NCBI GenBank assembly: GCA_024500155.1
Contig: CM044858.1
Span: forward strand, 4,774,001-4,838,000
Direction: 5' to 3'
Source of the DNA: Chenopodium formosanum
Taxonomy: Eukaryota; Streptophyta; Magnoliopsida; Caryophyllales; Amaranthaceae
Length of the DNA stretch: 64,000 nt
Part shown: positions 21,110 to 33,000 of the stretch, one piece after another
How positions within the stretch are numbered: the stretch's first letter is position 1
Layout of the letters: every line of letters starts with the position of its first letter
The notes under the pieces: generated by a model
What the model was told of the DNA's origin: nothing
What the model saw: only the letters and a program-made list of their open reading frames with translations
Databases searched by the model: none
Translations under genes and position numbers: made by a program

Positions 21110-24100
21110 ATGAAAATTGACAGCTTCACTTTCTTCTTCTTCTTCTTCTTTCTTTTCTTGAATTCGGTTTCTGCACAGCTATCTCCCACGCAGAAATCGT
21201 CCATGATCAACCTCTCCGACCACCTTCACAGCCAAGTGTCCTCTTTCTCATGGGATACTAGCAAAGACCCGTGTACATGGACCGGTGTGGCATGCAATAA
21301 CCTCAACAGCTCTGTTGTCAAAATCTCTCTCTCTAGCTTGAAACTCACCAATTCCAGTTTCTTACCTATTGTATGCCAAATTTCATCTTTGGAGGTTCTT
21401 GATGTTTCCAAAAACCTCCTAAACTCAATCCCAGGTGAGTTTTTATCGAGCTGTGGCGATATTTCTACGCTTAAATCAGTTAATTTCAGCTGGAACAGAG
21501 TTTCTGGTTCTCTGCCTTCTTTTGAGAATGGCTTTACCAATTTAGAAGCCCTGGATTTATCTCAGAATTCGCTGAGTGGATCCATTGGGACGCAATTAAA
21601 TGCGTTGGTGAGTCTCAAAAGCTTAAACCTTAGCTCAAATAGTTTCATTGGGTCCATTCCAACAAACTTCGGAGAAGTCAAGGGGTTAGAGCAACTTCAA
21701 TTATCAGCCAACAAATTTCAAGGCACTATACCAGAAGAGCTTGCTGATTACAGAAATCTGACCGTTCTTGATCTTAGTTTGAACCAGCTCGACGGTATGA
21801 TTCCTAATAGAATTCAGGAGCTCCCAAAGTTGGAAGTGCTAGTGTTATCGGGTAACAATCTAAGCGGGGAGGTCCCCGACATTTTTTCCAATAACACAAG
21901 ACTACAGAGATTTGCAGCCAATCGGAACAGTTTTCATGGCAGTATACCATCTGGGATTACAAGGTTTTTGAAGAACTTGGACCTAAGTTATAATAACTTA
22001 GGTGGGTCAATACCAAATGATCTATTGTCACAACCAAACTTGCAGACAGTTGATCTCTCTTACAATAGGTTGATTGGAACGATACCTGGGAATGTTTCTT
22101 CAAGTTTGGTTAGGCTGAGATTGGGAGGCAATTTACTGCATGGAACAATTCTGCCAATCAATTTCAGTGATCTTCAGAGTTTGGTATATTTGGAGCTGGA
22201 AAACAACACCTTGAATGGAACAATACCTGTTGATCTTTGCTCATGTCACAAGTTAAGCTTGTTGAACTTGGCTGATAACAAACTGTCTGGGAATTTGCCA
22301 ACAGAATTGCGGAATTTGAAGCAGCTTCAAGTTTTGAGTCTTCAGCTCAACAACTTTGTTGGCAATATTCCTAGTGAAATCACCCAGCTATCCAAGTTGA
22401 CAAGCCTAAATATCAGCTGGAACTCGCTTAGCGGTCCAATCCCTCCTTCCATCTCAAACTTGGGAAAACTTGGATACCTGCATTTGCAGGAGAACAATTT
22501 CAGTGGTCCAATACCAGAAAACATTGGCAACTTGAATTCGCTGATTGAACTCCAGCTTGGGAAAAACCATCTCAGTGGGAAGATTCCTCCAATGCCCCGA
22601 AATTTACAGTATTCTCTGAACCTCAGCCACAATTTATTTGAAGGGCGAATCCCCGAAGCATCACTTGATCTGATGACTTCCGTGGAGATTTTGGATCTCT
22701 CCAACAACAGATTTTCTGGTGAGATTCCAGACTTTCTAACTAGAATGGTGAGCTTAACATGGTTGTTACTTGACAATAACAATCTCTCTGGAGTTATTCC
22801 AAAATTTCGTAACACTGTCATTGTAGATACCATAGGAAATTCAGGTCTTTCTTATCCACCACCAGATAGGCCAAACACCAACCACCAGAAAATGTCAATT
22901 GCTGTCAAAATTGCAGTGGTAGTTAGTGCAGCTCTCTTTGGTGGTTTGATCGCGATTCTTGGGGTTTTTCTCTCAATGCGACTACTTTACAAGGTTCATG
23001 ATATAGATGTTCAGTCAAGACAACCGGATCTTCCTGTCCCTCTGGCTATAGAAAGTCACATCTTGACAACCAACAGCACCCATAAATCAAACATTGATTT
23101 TACTAAAGCCATGGAAGCAGTATCAAACCCATTAAATCTTGTCTTGAAGACCAAATTTTCGACCTACTACAAAGCAGTCATGCCCTCAGGAGTAAGCTAT
23201 TTTGTCAAGAAACTCAACTGCACCGACAGGATTTTCCAACCGAGCAACCAGGGAAGCTTTGGGCAGGAGCTAGAGGCTCTAGGGAAGCTGAGCAGTTCAA
23301 ACATCATGACTCCTCTAGCTTATACACTGGCTGCAGATAGTGCTTTTCTCATCTATGAAATGTCATTCAAAGGGACTTTGTTTGATTCCCTACATAGAAG
23401 TTCAGGAACTCTTTTAGATTGGGTGAGTAGGTGTAGTATAGCAGTCGGGGTGGCTCAAGGCCTGGCCTCTCTCCATGGATGTTCGACCGGTCCAGTTCTG
23501 CTTTTTGACCTCTCAAGCAAAACTGTCTTGCTCAAGTCATCAAAGGAGCCGCAGATTGGAGATATCGAGCTTTGTAAGGTGATTGACCCCTCAAAGAGCG
23601 CTAGCAGCCTATCAGCCGTGGCAGGTTCTGTTGGCTACATCCCACCAGGTATGAAATCTATATATTATTCAGTCTTTCCATCTTAAATTACCTAGGTTAT
23701 GCATTTTTTTTTTTTTTTTGCTTTAATATGTTTTTAATTGGACTTTACTTTCTGTTTTGGTTGATTTCCTAAAATTCAAACTGTAACTTTCTCGGGTTTA
23801 CAGAATATGCTTACACAATGCGGGTGACACTGGCGGGAAATGTCTACAGCTTTGGGGTGATTCTGCTAGAGCTTCTAACAGGAAAGCAAGCAGTTAGTGA
23901 GGGGACAGAATTGGCTAAGTGGGTTCTCAGAAATTCAACACAGCCACAAAAATGGGATCGGATTCTCGACTTCAGAGTCAGTCGGACATCACCATCAGTA
24001 AGAAGCCAGATGCTAGCAGTACTAAAAATTGCTCTGGCTTGCATTAACGCCTCATCAGAGGCAAGGCCAAAGATGAAGAGTGTGCTAAGGATGCTGTTGA

Positions 24101-24111
24101 ATGCAAGATGA
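21110..24111 (+). CDS. LRR receptor-like kinase with degenerate kinase domain
   Basis: Exon 1 is 21110-23648 and exon 2 is 23804-24111 (intron splits GYIPP/EYAYT, phase 1); 948 aa. The ATG is chosen over a longer ATG-less frame. Order: signal peptide, LRR N-cap (W..SKDPCTW.GVAC), about 20 LRRs, transmembrane helix (about 597-622), juxtamembrane, kinase-like domain (about 660-945). The lysine of subdomain II is present (about 700, FVKKL). There is no GxGxxG loop. The catalytic loop reads LFDLSSKTVLL (Asp kept, Lys and Asn lost) and DFG reads DIE. The APE-like PPEY is kept. It is probably a pseudokinase that signals through partners. It resembles the family I recall as Arabidopsis At1g34420/At2g41820 (PXC3-like), and synteny favours At1g34420. 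It is the only full-length kinase-bearing member of the array. Confidence 0.92.
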
Positions 24112-24902
24112 CCACAGCCTAGAAGAAGATGGGTTAATAACTATAGAATGTCAATTTTGAATTAGCCAAGAAATTAAGACGGCCTTGGTAATGGCTTTTA
24201 AAATATACGTAGCTATCTGTACGCATCTATCACCAAATTCTTTTTAATGTGTTTTTTAGAAATGAAAGGATAAACAGAAATCCCTATCACAGCAATAAGA
24301 ACTGCTTCATATATGCAATGAATTCTCTTTAACAGATGATCATATATTGTTTGCAGAATATTCTTCATTTAAACAGTAGATCATAAGATACATACTCAGC
24401 AAAAAATGTACCAGATACTTCAAAAACCACAGGCGCAAAAAGTGGAACAGGGTATTTAACGAGTCTTGTTAATATATAGAAGCACATTTTGCAATCTGTA
24501 ACAACATTACTTGCTGACAAAAAAGGAATTTCAATGGGAAGTAGGAACTTTTGAATCAAGGTAGCCATTATATTAGACATTATTTGTCAATAGTTCCTAT
24601 GGTTAAATATCACAAATAGTGCTAGAACTATAAAAAGACAATGATACATGAAACAGATTTGACAATGATGGTGGACAAACAACAATCCAGACGTCTCAGG
24701 ATTCATAGGAGACCAGCAGTGGAGAAAAACACAAGACAGGGAATTTTTTCAAAAAAAATTCCAGCAGTAATCCAGTAATAAGCTTATAATGTATACTAAA
24801 ATCTCCACATGGGTTACCAGCACTTGTAATTTGGGAAGCATCATTTGAGGAATGAATATCTCAACACTTGGAAGTTATGTATTAAATTCAGAAGGGAGTA
24901 AA
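24112..24902. other. 3' flank between convergent genes
   Basis: No gene. It contains the 3' UTRs of the RLK (+) and of the E2 gene (-). Confidence 0.5.
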
Positions 24903-27900
24903 CTATAGTGTCAGATCCTTAGGATCCTCAATAATTTGAGCTAGAGTTTGCAAGAAAGCAGCAAGATCAGCACCATATATAACACGATGATCAGCAGTAA
25001 CATTCACCTGCATCTGGTTCTTCATGCCTATTCGACCATCTTTACTGGCAACGACATTTGGTTGAGATGCACCAACAGCCATTATTGCTCCCTGGAATAT
25101 TAAGTTCACAAATGAAAATTCAATCAGTTCTGCTTCCAATGTTAAACCTTTGAGATAAATGTATTATTTTATTTAAAAAAGGGCATCCATTTCAAAGAAC
25201 TTACAGTTCCGGGTGGAAGAATAGCATCGAAGTGGTCCACACCAAACATTCCAAGATTAGATAAAGTGAAAGTACCTGAGTAAATTACCAGTATCACAAT
25301 GAGAATCTCAAGATTACAAGAATAATAAATTTCTCAGATGCTTGGATATACAAGATGTACATTGTACATTAAAGACATAGATTACTGCAATCTGCAAAGC
25401 AAAGAGAGAAAAAAAAAAAAAAAAAAAAAAAAAAAACACTTTCATAAATGTCCTGAAATAGCGAAGAGCCTAGCCTCGAGTCCACTATGAAACTACAATG
25501 CTTTCTAAATACCTGGATCATCAAATGCCAATTGACCACCAAATTCCACCATACAAATTCAAACTTGCACCACTTGAGAAATGAAGTTCAAGACATGTGT
25601 AAGAAAACGAAATCTGAATTTACTACTCTAAAGTGTATTTGATAACACCATCCACTCCAAAGGAGAATAAATAATCTATTGAATGCTTACCAATCCCTTT
25701 TTATCTGCATGTTCAACTTGTTCATACATTATCATTATCACATTGCAGCTTCATGAAAAAAAAGGGGAAAAGATGGGCTTCAGAATTTTAGAGAACAATG
25801 TTTTAAAAATTTAGATACTATCATCCACTCCAAAGGAGAATAAATAATCTATTGAATGCTTACCAATCCCTTTTTATCTGCATGTTCAACTTGTTCATAC
25901 ATTATCATTATCACATTGCAGCTTAATGAAAAAAAAGGGGAAAAGATGGGCTTCAGAATTTTAGAGAACAATGTTTTAAAAATTTAGATACTATCTTATA
26001 CAACATGACCCCCCAAGCAACAAGTAGGCCTCCCAATGCTTGAATGAGATGCCTCTGGACCAAGTCGGCCTCCCGAGGCCCTTTGGAGTCCCCAAGAAAC
26101 ACCTCGATGTATAATCTTGTAGGGTCAAAAACTATTCTCTAGAAGCCAAAATTGAAGGATATAATACACACTATCCGACCAATTATTGAATCATAGGGCA
26201 TACATATGAAGCCACATATTGTTAATTTGAACCATGTACGTTCATTAGTTGGTCAATAAAGGCCCAAGGTGACCTTTTGGCTTTTGCCAATGTTTAGAGG
26301 TGTCCAATAAAACGGCCATAATTATTGTTTGAAGGCAAAGTAGATGGTTTATTCTGGATCCCAAAAAGTCCAAATTTGTCCCAAAACAATCCACAATTTT
26401 GACCAATTTCAGGGTTTCGGTATCGAATAGTTTCGGGATCATAGGGGATGCCATCTGGAGATCATATAATGTTGTTTGAAACCTATAGTCTTGTGGTGAA
26501 TTTGTATTGATGAATAGGGCGTAAGCTTTAAACTACTAAATTGGCCGTTTAAAGGCAAAGCGGATGGTTCTAACCACCCAAATGGACTACATGGGTGTTG
26601 TGGTGTCTATGAGAGCAACCCCAACACGTTTCCTCTACGGGTCCGAAATAGTCTAAAATTGTCCAAAATTGAAGGCTATAACCCACGCTTCCGAGACAAG
26701 TTTGGGCAATTTTTCCAAAATTGAACTGAATGTGTGGGGTGTTCCTTGGGGTCATATAAGTTGGTTTGCAACCATAAGAGTCCTATGAATAGGTCTATAA
26801 AGTCCTAGGAATGAGTTTGTTTTGGTATTGTGATAAGTTTGGTATTTTGTTGCATTGGCAGTGAGTAGCCAGAAAAGATGGTTTGTTATACAAGTATACG
26901 ATCTTCATTGGTGTTTTTTTATTATTCCGAAACTCATTATTACAAATGAGGGATGTCACACAATCCAATCAAAAACAAAATTAAAACTGCTGACCAAATT
27001 TCTTGCCTAATTGGCTAATCATGTCGTCCAAATCATCTGGTAGACTACATGCAGAGTAATGTGACCCTCTCATAGTCTCATCAAGAAATACAATCTTGGG
27101 AAAATATAACAGATTGTCAACAATAGAGTAATAGACCCTAAATTCATTTGTTCAAAAGGGGATGCATTATAAGAAGACTGCTAGACTGTGTGCAGAGTAA
27201 TGTGACCGAGTACCTGTACTATATTCTTGAGGTTGCAACTGCTTGGCCCGAGCCTTGTCAACCAACTCCTTCCACTTTCTTGAAAGTGTGTAGATATCAA
27301 CCTATGAAAAAAATTTACAAAAACAATTAGATACATTGACAGTTTCAACAAAACTGCTAATTAAATTAGTAACTAGCAAAACTATCACCACCCTTCAACC
27401 AAAAATAAAATAGTAATGATGATCAGGAATTGAACCTTATCAGCATCTTGGAGCACTGGGGTAAGCAATCCACCATCCATCGCCACAGCAACCGCAATAT
27501 TAATATGGCTATTGTAAGTAAAACTTTTTCCATCTCTACAGCTTGAATTCACCACAGGATGCTTAACTAATGCCAAAGCTGTAGCCTTTGCTAACAATGC
27601 CGTCATTGTCACCCCCTTCGACTTCAACTAATCATTCATTCATTCATATAAAAAACAAACATTCAGTGATTCACTCCCCACTGATCAATCAATTAAACCA
27701 AGGATTATTCAGGTTAAAATACCAAAACAGTGATCACACCATCTTATTTATGGTCTTTAGAATTAACATAAAGAGAACAATTCATCCCATAATTCAGTCA
27801 ATTAATTATCTTCAAACTAAACATAACATCTGATCAAAGCTTATTATTCCTCTAGTCAATCAACTAAACATATAATTTGTTCCACTAACAATCAAAATGA

Positions 27901-28867
27901 CATTTGCAATATTTTCAAGCTGTAATTCATTCAATACCAATCATTCCATTAAGATTAAAACATCAAACTAAAACCTAACAATAAAATTAATCAAATTATG
28001 ATCAAATTGAAAACTAACCTTCTTGTACAAAGCATCAAGAGCATCAGTAGTAATAGTATACCCAACCCTAAATGTAGGCACACCAAGACTCTCCACCATA
28101 TTCCTACTCACAGCATTCTGCATTGTCGTAAACGGCACCGTTTTCCCTAACTCCACCGTCTTCGCCACCGGAGCATCCTTCGAAACAACCTTCTCAGCTG
28201 CAGCCGCCGCCGCCGCCTCGACATCCTTAGCAACAATCCTCCCTTGCGGCCCACTCCCAACCACACTCCTCAAATCAACCCCTAATTCCTTCCCCAATTT
28301 CTTCGCATACGGCGACGCCACCACTCTCTTCCCTCCCTCCGACGCCGGATGAGTCGAAACACTCAATCCTCCCTCCTTCACCACCGGAGCTTTGACACTC
28401 TCCCTAATTTCCACTACCGGAGCTCCGCTTGATGGCGGAGACTCCGAAGAACTAGAAGCAGGAGGAGAAGCATTCGTAGCCTTAGCAATGGCATCAGCGA
28501 TTTCGGCTTCGGACTCAGCAAGAAGAGCAATGGCGGACCCAACAGGAGCAGAAGACCCTTCATCAACAATAATCTTAGCGAGGAACCCATCATAGAAGGT
28601 TTCAACATCCATGTCAGCTTTATCAGATTCAACAACAACAACGGAATCGCCCTTTGAGAGCTTGTCGCCTTCAGATTTAATCCAAGAGACGATTTTGCCC
28701 TCAGTCATGGTGGAGGAGAGTGCAGGCATGAAGATTTCGCGGATTTTGGCCCGGATTCGGGTTGCGGGTCGGGTTGCGAGGAGGTGGGTGGGGTGACGTT
28801 GAGTGTGGCGGAGAGAATGGGATGATGGGAGGAATGTTGTGGTTTTGAGATTTAGGAGGTTCGCCAT
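24903..28867 (-). CDS. EMB3003: Plastid pyruvate dehydrogenase E2 (dihydrolipoamide acetyltransferase)
   Basis: Five exons: 28019-28867, 27436-27627, 27214-27301, 25205-25275 and 24903-25091, all GT-AG and frame-consistent; 462 aa. A Ser/Thr/Arg-rich plastid transit peptide (about 1-40) is followed by a lipoyl domain with target Lys83 (ESDKADMDVET), an Ala/Pro/Ser linker, the E1/E3-binding domain (about 182-217, ASPYAKKLGKELGVDL...GRIVAKDV) and the acetyltransferase core ending DHRVIYGAD (His435; the usual HxxxD aspartate is Tyr, which I recall as normal for plastid E2). It transfers acetyl groups to CoA for fatty-acid synthesis. The 1.9-kb third intron holds a tandem duplication. Arabidopsis has two such genes, LTA2 and EMB3003; the symbol follows synteny recalled from memory, so LTA2 remains possible. 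Confidence 0.93.
25409..25436. repeat. Poly-A tract (28 bp) in an E2 intron
   Basis: An uninterrupted A run, equivalent to poly-T on the coding strand, inside the third intron. Confidence 0.9.
25651..25996. repeat. 173-bp tandem duplication in an E2 intron
   Basis: The segment starting TCCACTCCAAAGGAG at 25651 is repeated from 25824 almost without change (a C/A difference in GCAGCTTC/AATG). It lies in intron 3 of the E2 gene and has no coding content. Confidence 0.9.
26000..27000. repeat. Degenerate internal repeats in an E2 intron
   Basis: Phrases such as AAAATTGAAGG(A/C)TATAA (about 26148 and 26666) and AAAGGCAAAG(T/C)(A/G)GATGGTT (about 26331 and 26552) recur at spacings of about 220-520 bp. 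This suggests an old, decayed repeat array or transposon remnant. No coding capacity. Confidence 0.45.
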
Positions 28868-30011
28868 TGTTGAAAGCTCTGTAATTCTTACTCTGTTTTT
28901 TTTTAGTGTGATCAGAGAAGAGAGAGAAAGAGAATGAAGGGAGTGAAGAGAGTGTTGTAGTTGGTTTGACAGAGCCTCGATTACATCGAAGAGAAATAGC
29001 AGGGGAAAGAAGAGTTGAGCGAAAATTGAACTAACTTTCACCTGTTTTTGATCATTCTTGTTATTGCCGGAGCGAAAATCTTTTTTTTTGCAAATTGTGT
29101 TATTTTTCAATTAATTATACTTTGGTATATTAATGCTAATAAGTATGGAGTAATGAGTCATGTAAATATGTAATAAGTCGTTATAAATTTTAATTATAAG
29201 TTATGTGGATGTCAACTAGCTTAGTTGGTTAAAGTCTTGAAGGTAATACCTAAAACATGTGATTAAATCTCTGCTAGATTACTATTTGTAACTCTCTTTA
29301 TACTTGGGAAACTTATAAATTTGTAGAATTTTAGGAAGTGTATGTGAATATGTCTATACGAGCATAACATATTAGGTGGTTAAGGTTTTGGCACAATTCA
29401 TTCATTTGTGTTAGTCTTACAACATTAGGTGATTAAGGTTTTGACATGCAATTCATTCATATGTGTAATTCTACCTTTTGATGTTGATTTTGTAAAGAGT
29501 AAATTTTTTTTTTAGGGAAGTCTCAATTTGCGAGTTACTAATTTTGTAAAATTAGAATGTTTTGAACACACTTGGGCAAGTAGGAAGTGTTCAAGGTAAA
29601 CATAAGACCTAGAAAGTTGATACATAGTCTATTATGAGTATTTGGAGAGCATATAAAGTTTGAGTTCCTAATTGATTTCTAGACATGAAAAGATTGTCTT
29701 GCACCAAATTACAAGATCAACATTCAAACTATAATCAAAATCAGTGAACCTGATTTCAAATCCAACCTTCTAGACTAACAATGATAGTTTTTACATAATA
29801 AATTTATTGACAATTGACAACAAAATATAAAGACGATTATGAATAAATTAAGTCAATCCAAACAACCTGATTGCCACCTCTAAATACGCTTAAAAAAAAA
29901 CCGTCAGTCATTCGCACACCTCCCTTTGCCAACTGCCACCGGTAGTGCAAAGACTCCAAACTAAGACCAAAACCATCTTCTTCTTATCTTGTTAGCGGGC
30001 GAAGTGAGAAA
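28868..30011. other. Intergenic between divergent E2 and exonuclease genes
   Basis: Short shared upstream region for the divergently transcribed E2 (-) and exonuclease (+) genes. It contains a degenerate repeat pair TTAGGTG(G/A)TTAAGGTTTTG (about 29371 and 29426) and a possible SINE fragment. Confidence 0.5.
29209..29330 (+). mobile_element. Possible tRNA-derived SINE fragment
   Basis: TAGCTTAGTTGGTTAAAG at about 29218-29235 fits a pol III A box (TGGCNNAGTNGG). A degenerate B-box-like GTGATTAAATC lies about 33 bases downstream, followed by a T-rich tail. No flanking duplication was found, so this is tentative. Confidence 0.35.
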
Positions 30012-33000
30012 ATGTTGAGCATTGCAGCGCCCATCTTACACTTCCACACACCTCTCTCTTTCCCTCACAATAACAAATGGAGCACCAAATCACCATTGAA
30101 ATACAAGAAACTCCAAGTATTTTCCTCAATTTCTTCAAATACCCAAACAATTGCTGAGAAGGTTTCTTCAATTCCTGAAAATTTAGCAAAAACTAAGGAA
30201 AGGGTATTCCTTTTGGATGTAAACCCTATTTGCTACAAGGGGAGTTCACCCAGTTTACAATCTTTTGCTCATTGGATTTCTCTCTTCTTTTCTGAAGTCA
30301 GCCTTAATCATCCTGTTATTGCTGTAATTTTTTCTATCCTAATCTCTTTGGTTGATTCTTCTGCTGTACTGATTTTGAGCTGAGATGAATATTTTGGAAT
30401 TTTGATGTTTAAATATCAATGTTATGATAATAGGGTTGAGTTTGAGATTGTGGATATGAATTTCAATTTCAGAATTTTGGTAGAAAAGAGTTGAATTGAT
30501 TGTTTTTTCAAGTTCATTTAATTGGTTAATGTACTTTCTTATGTAATCTTTGTTGCATATGAGTTTTGAGAATTATCAGATAATATGCTTCCCCAAAGAA
30601 ATGTAGTGTGGCTGCTGAATTTAATAGGAAAGGCATGAATGAAGGATGATGGGAGAGTGCTAAGAATAATTTTTATCATTGAAGGGGAGTTGCTAGTTGA
30701 ATTTGAGAGCTTTAGGTAGAAATTTCATTGAGTATGATTTTTATTGAAACCTAAAAAGTTGGTGTGCCTTAATATGTAATTTCCAAGTCCAATGCTCCCA
30801 CTTTTGTTTGGGCCACGGCGGCCAGTGTTCCTATCGGAATTTGTGGGAAGTATGCACCAATGTTTTACGGAATACCCCTTTTTTTTTTTAATTTTTTTTT
30901 TTATGTTACTTGCATAATAGATTGTGTTTCAACCAGCATTGATCAATGCGCTCTTAAATTTGAAGGAAGGGAGTGGATATTTATTTTAAGCTTGTTTTTA
31001 TAGATGAATATGATTCATGTAAGGTATATCTTGCTAAATTTGACTTTTGTTGCTAGACTAGATTGCTTTCATTTGTATAAATTTAAGCCAGTAGCTAAGC
31101 TGCTACGGCTTATGTAGAAGTGTAAGAAATAGAACAAGAATATGTTTACTATGAAATGTAAATTTCGTTGCCTATTAGTCTTATAATGTCTCCATCAAAG
31201 GATGGGTTATGCTACACGAGTCAATTTAATATTTCGATGGATGCTGTGTAAAAGTTCAGATTTATTTTGGATCTTGGTTCAAGAAACCTGGATTGTTGAC
31301 TGTTAGTTGTATTGGATTCATTGGTTGCCTTAAATTCAAAATATGCCAATTGATGAAACATGTCCTTCTAACTTATAAAAGGGTTAGAGGTGAATGTAAT
31401 CATTTGTTTGACTGAAATTTTCATATAGTTAGTTTAAGCATTAACTTACTTCCTCTATCTTACAATGTTTACTTAATAGTGCTCCTTTTTGGGATGTCAA
31501 ATGATTTGCCCATCCACTTAATTTAGTTTCTCCAAAAGATGAAACTTTTTACTGATTGATTATATGCAAGGGAGCTTATAATTTTTATATTACTATCTAT
31601 AGCAAAGAGTAATCATGGATTAAAAATTGTACATTCATGAATCTCAATGTCCCAATTTGGTGGTGTTTAACTGTATGATATGATTTTGTATGTCAACCGA
31701 ACAATAGGCTGAGTTGTAAATGCTATGAAATATTGAAGAGAGACTGAAGTGAAGGATGGGCGAAATACAACTAAGAATAAAGTTTTACGGAGTTTTGTAG
31801 AAGAAAAGAGTTTTATTATCTTGGGGATGGTCTTATACAAAAAAGGTGGGCTTGAATATAAGGAAATGGGTATGCTACTTAGTACATGCTACTATGCTAG
31901 TAATTCTTTTAAGGTCAATTCTTCTGTAAATATAATCTTCAATATACTTTAGGCTGACTGTGAAGTATAAAAAAATCTTTGCTCACACTAAGATGATATC
32001 CTGAGGACCATTGTTCTACCAAGTATTGAACAAGGCTTCTATTGCGATGGATATTTTAGTACCATGTACATTGGACCAAGTATTGACTTTGTCATGCTGT
32101 ACTCATTGTGCAACAATCGCTGCTGAGTAGGTGTTGCTGTAACACTTAAGAAGTGTTTTTCCTATGGTTATCTTTTATGAGACTGTGTATGTTTCAAAAG
32201 AAAGATAACAACTTGGCAGGGAAACAACGAATAGTTTGCATTGGAACTTGAAACACGTTTTTCCTGTGTAACAATATCTTTATTGATATGGTACTTTTTT
32301 ATGTATAAGCTGTTGATTTTTACCTGGAAAAGATCTGTTCTTTGGTAGGTACTCGATGGGGAAGGAGGCCATGAACACCGCAAACAAATATTACCATCTT
32401 ATAAAGCACACAGGCTCAAATATTTAAGGCGTATATATACTTCAAAGGGATTCGAACAGCTTTCAAATGGAAGGTCACTTAAACCTGTTGTAGATTTTCT
32501 GAGAGACTGTAATGTGCCGGTAAGGTGAAAATAGTATTCCTTTTACTTGTTTGTGCTGATTTTTCTGAATCTCTTATACGTTTGTAAAATTGTAACTTAA
32601 AGAATATCATAAAATAATATGTCGTTTCCTTAGTTTAAAGTTGCATCAATGCTCTCATGGCCAAAGAAAAACAAAGAAAAAGGAAATGGAATATAGAACA
32701 AAAATGAATGGTAACCGCCCTTGTTCTGATCTGATAAACCATATAGTTTGCTTAAGAATCTCAAGGACAGGACATCAATGTCTTCCTTTATCCCTGGCAC
32801 TGTGACTCCTCTCAGTCCCCTTCTTTTGGGTGGGGGTTGTGTGTGTGTCTTAGGTGCCTAGGTGGTGGACTGATTGGTGATGGTGTGTAGCTTTTTTCCT
32901 TTTACTCCCTCTTCTATCTCTGCTGGTTTCAGCTAGACATAATTGAATATCTTAAAATAATAGTAGACTTCATATCTGTAAACAATAGAACTGAAGGATT

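Noticed and set aside
22342..22833. 163-codon ORF on the - strand, and other - strand ORFs opposite LRR genes (for example 2864-3178, 4205-4471, 16168-16467, 19123-19602)
   Set aside because: These are antisense shadows of LRR codons; none has a signal peptide, domain or splice context.
26245..26755. Small - strand ORFs in the E2 intron
   Set aside because: They lie in a decayed repeat and have no homology I can see.
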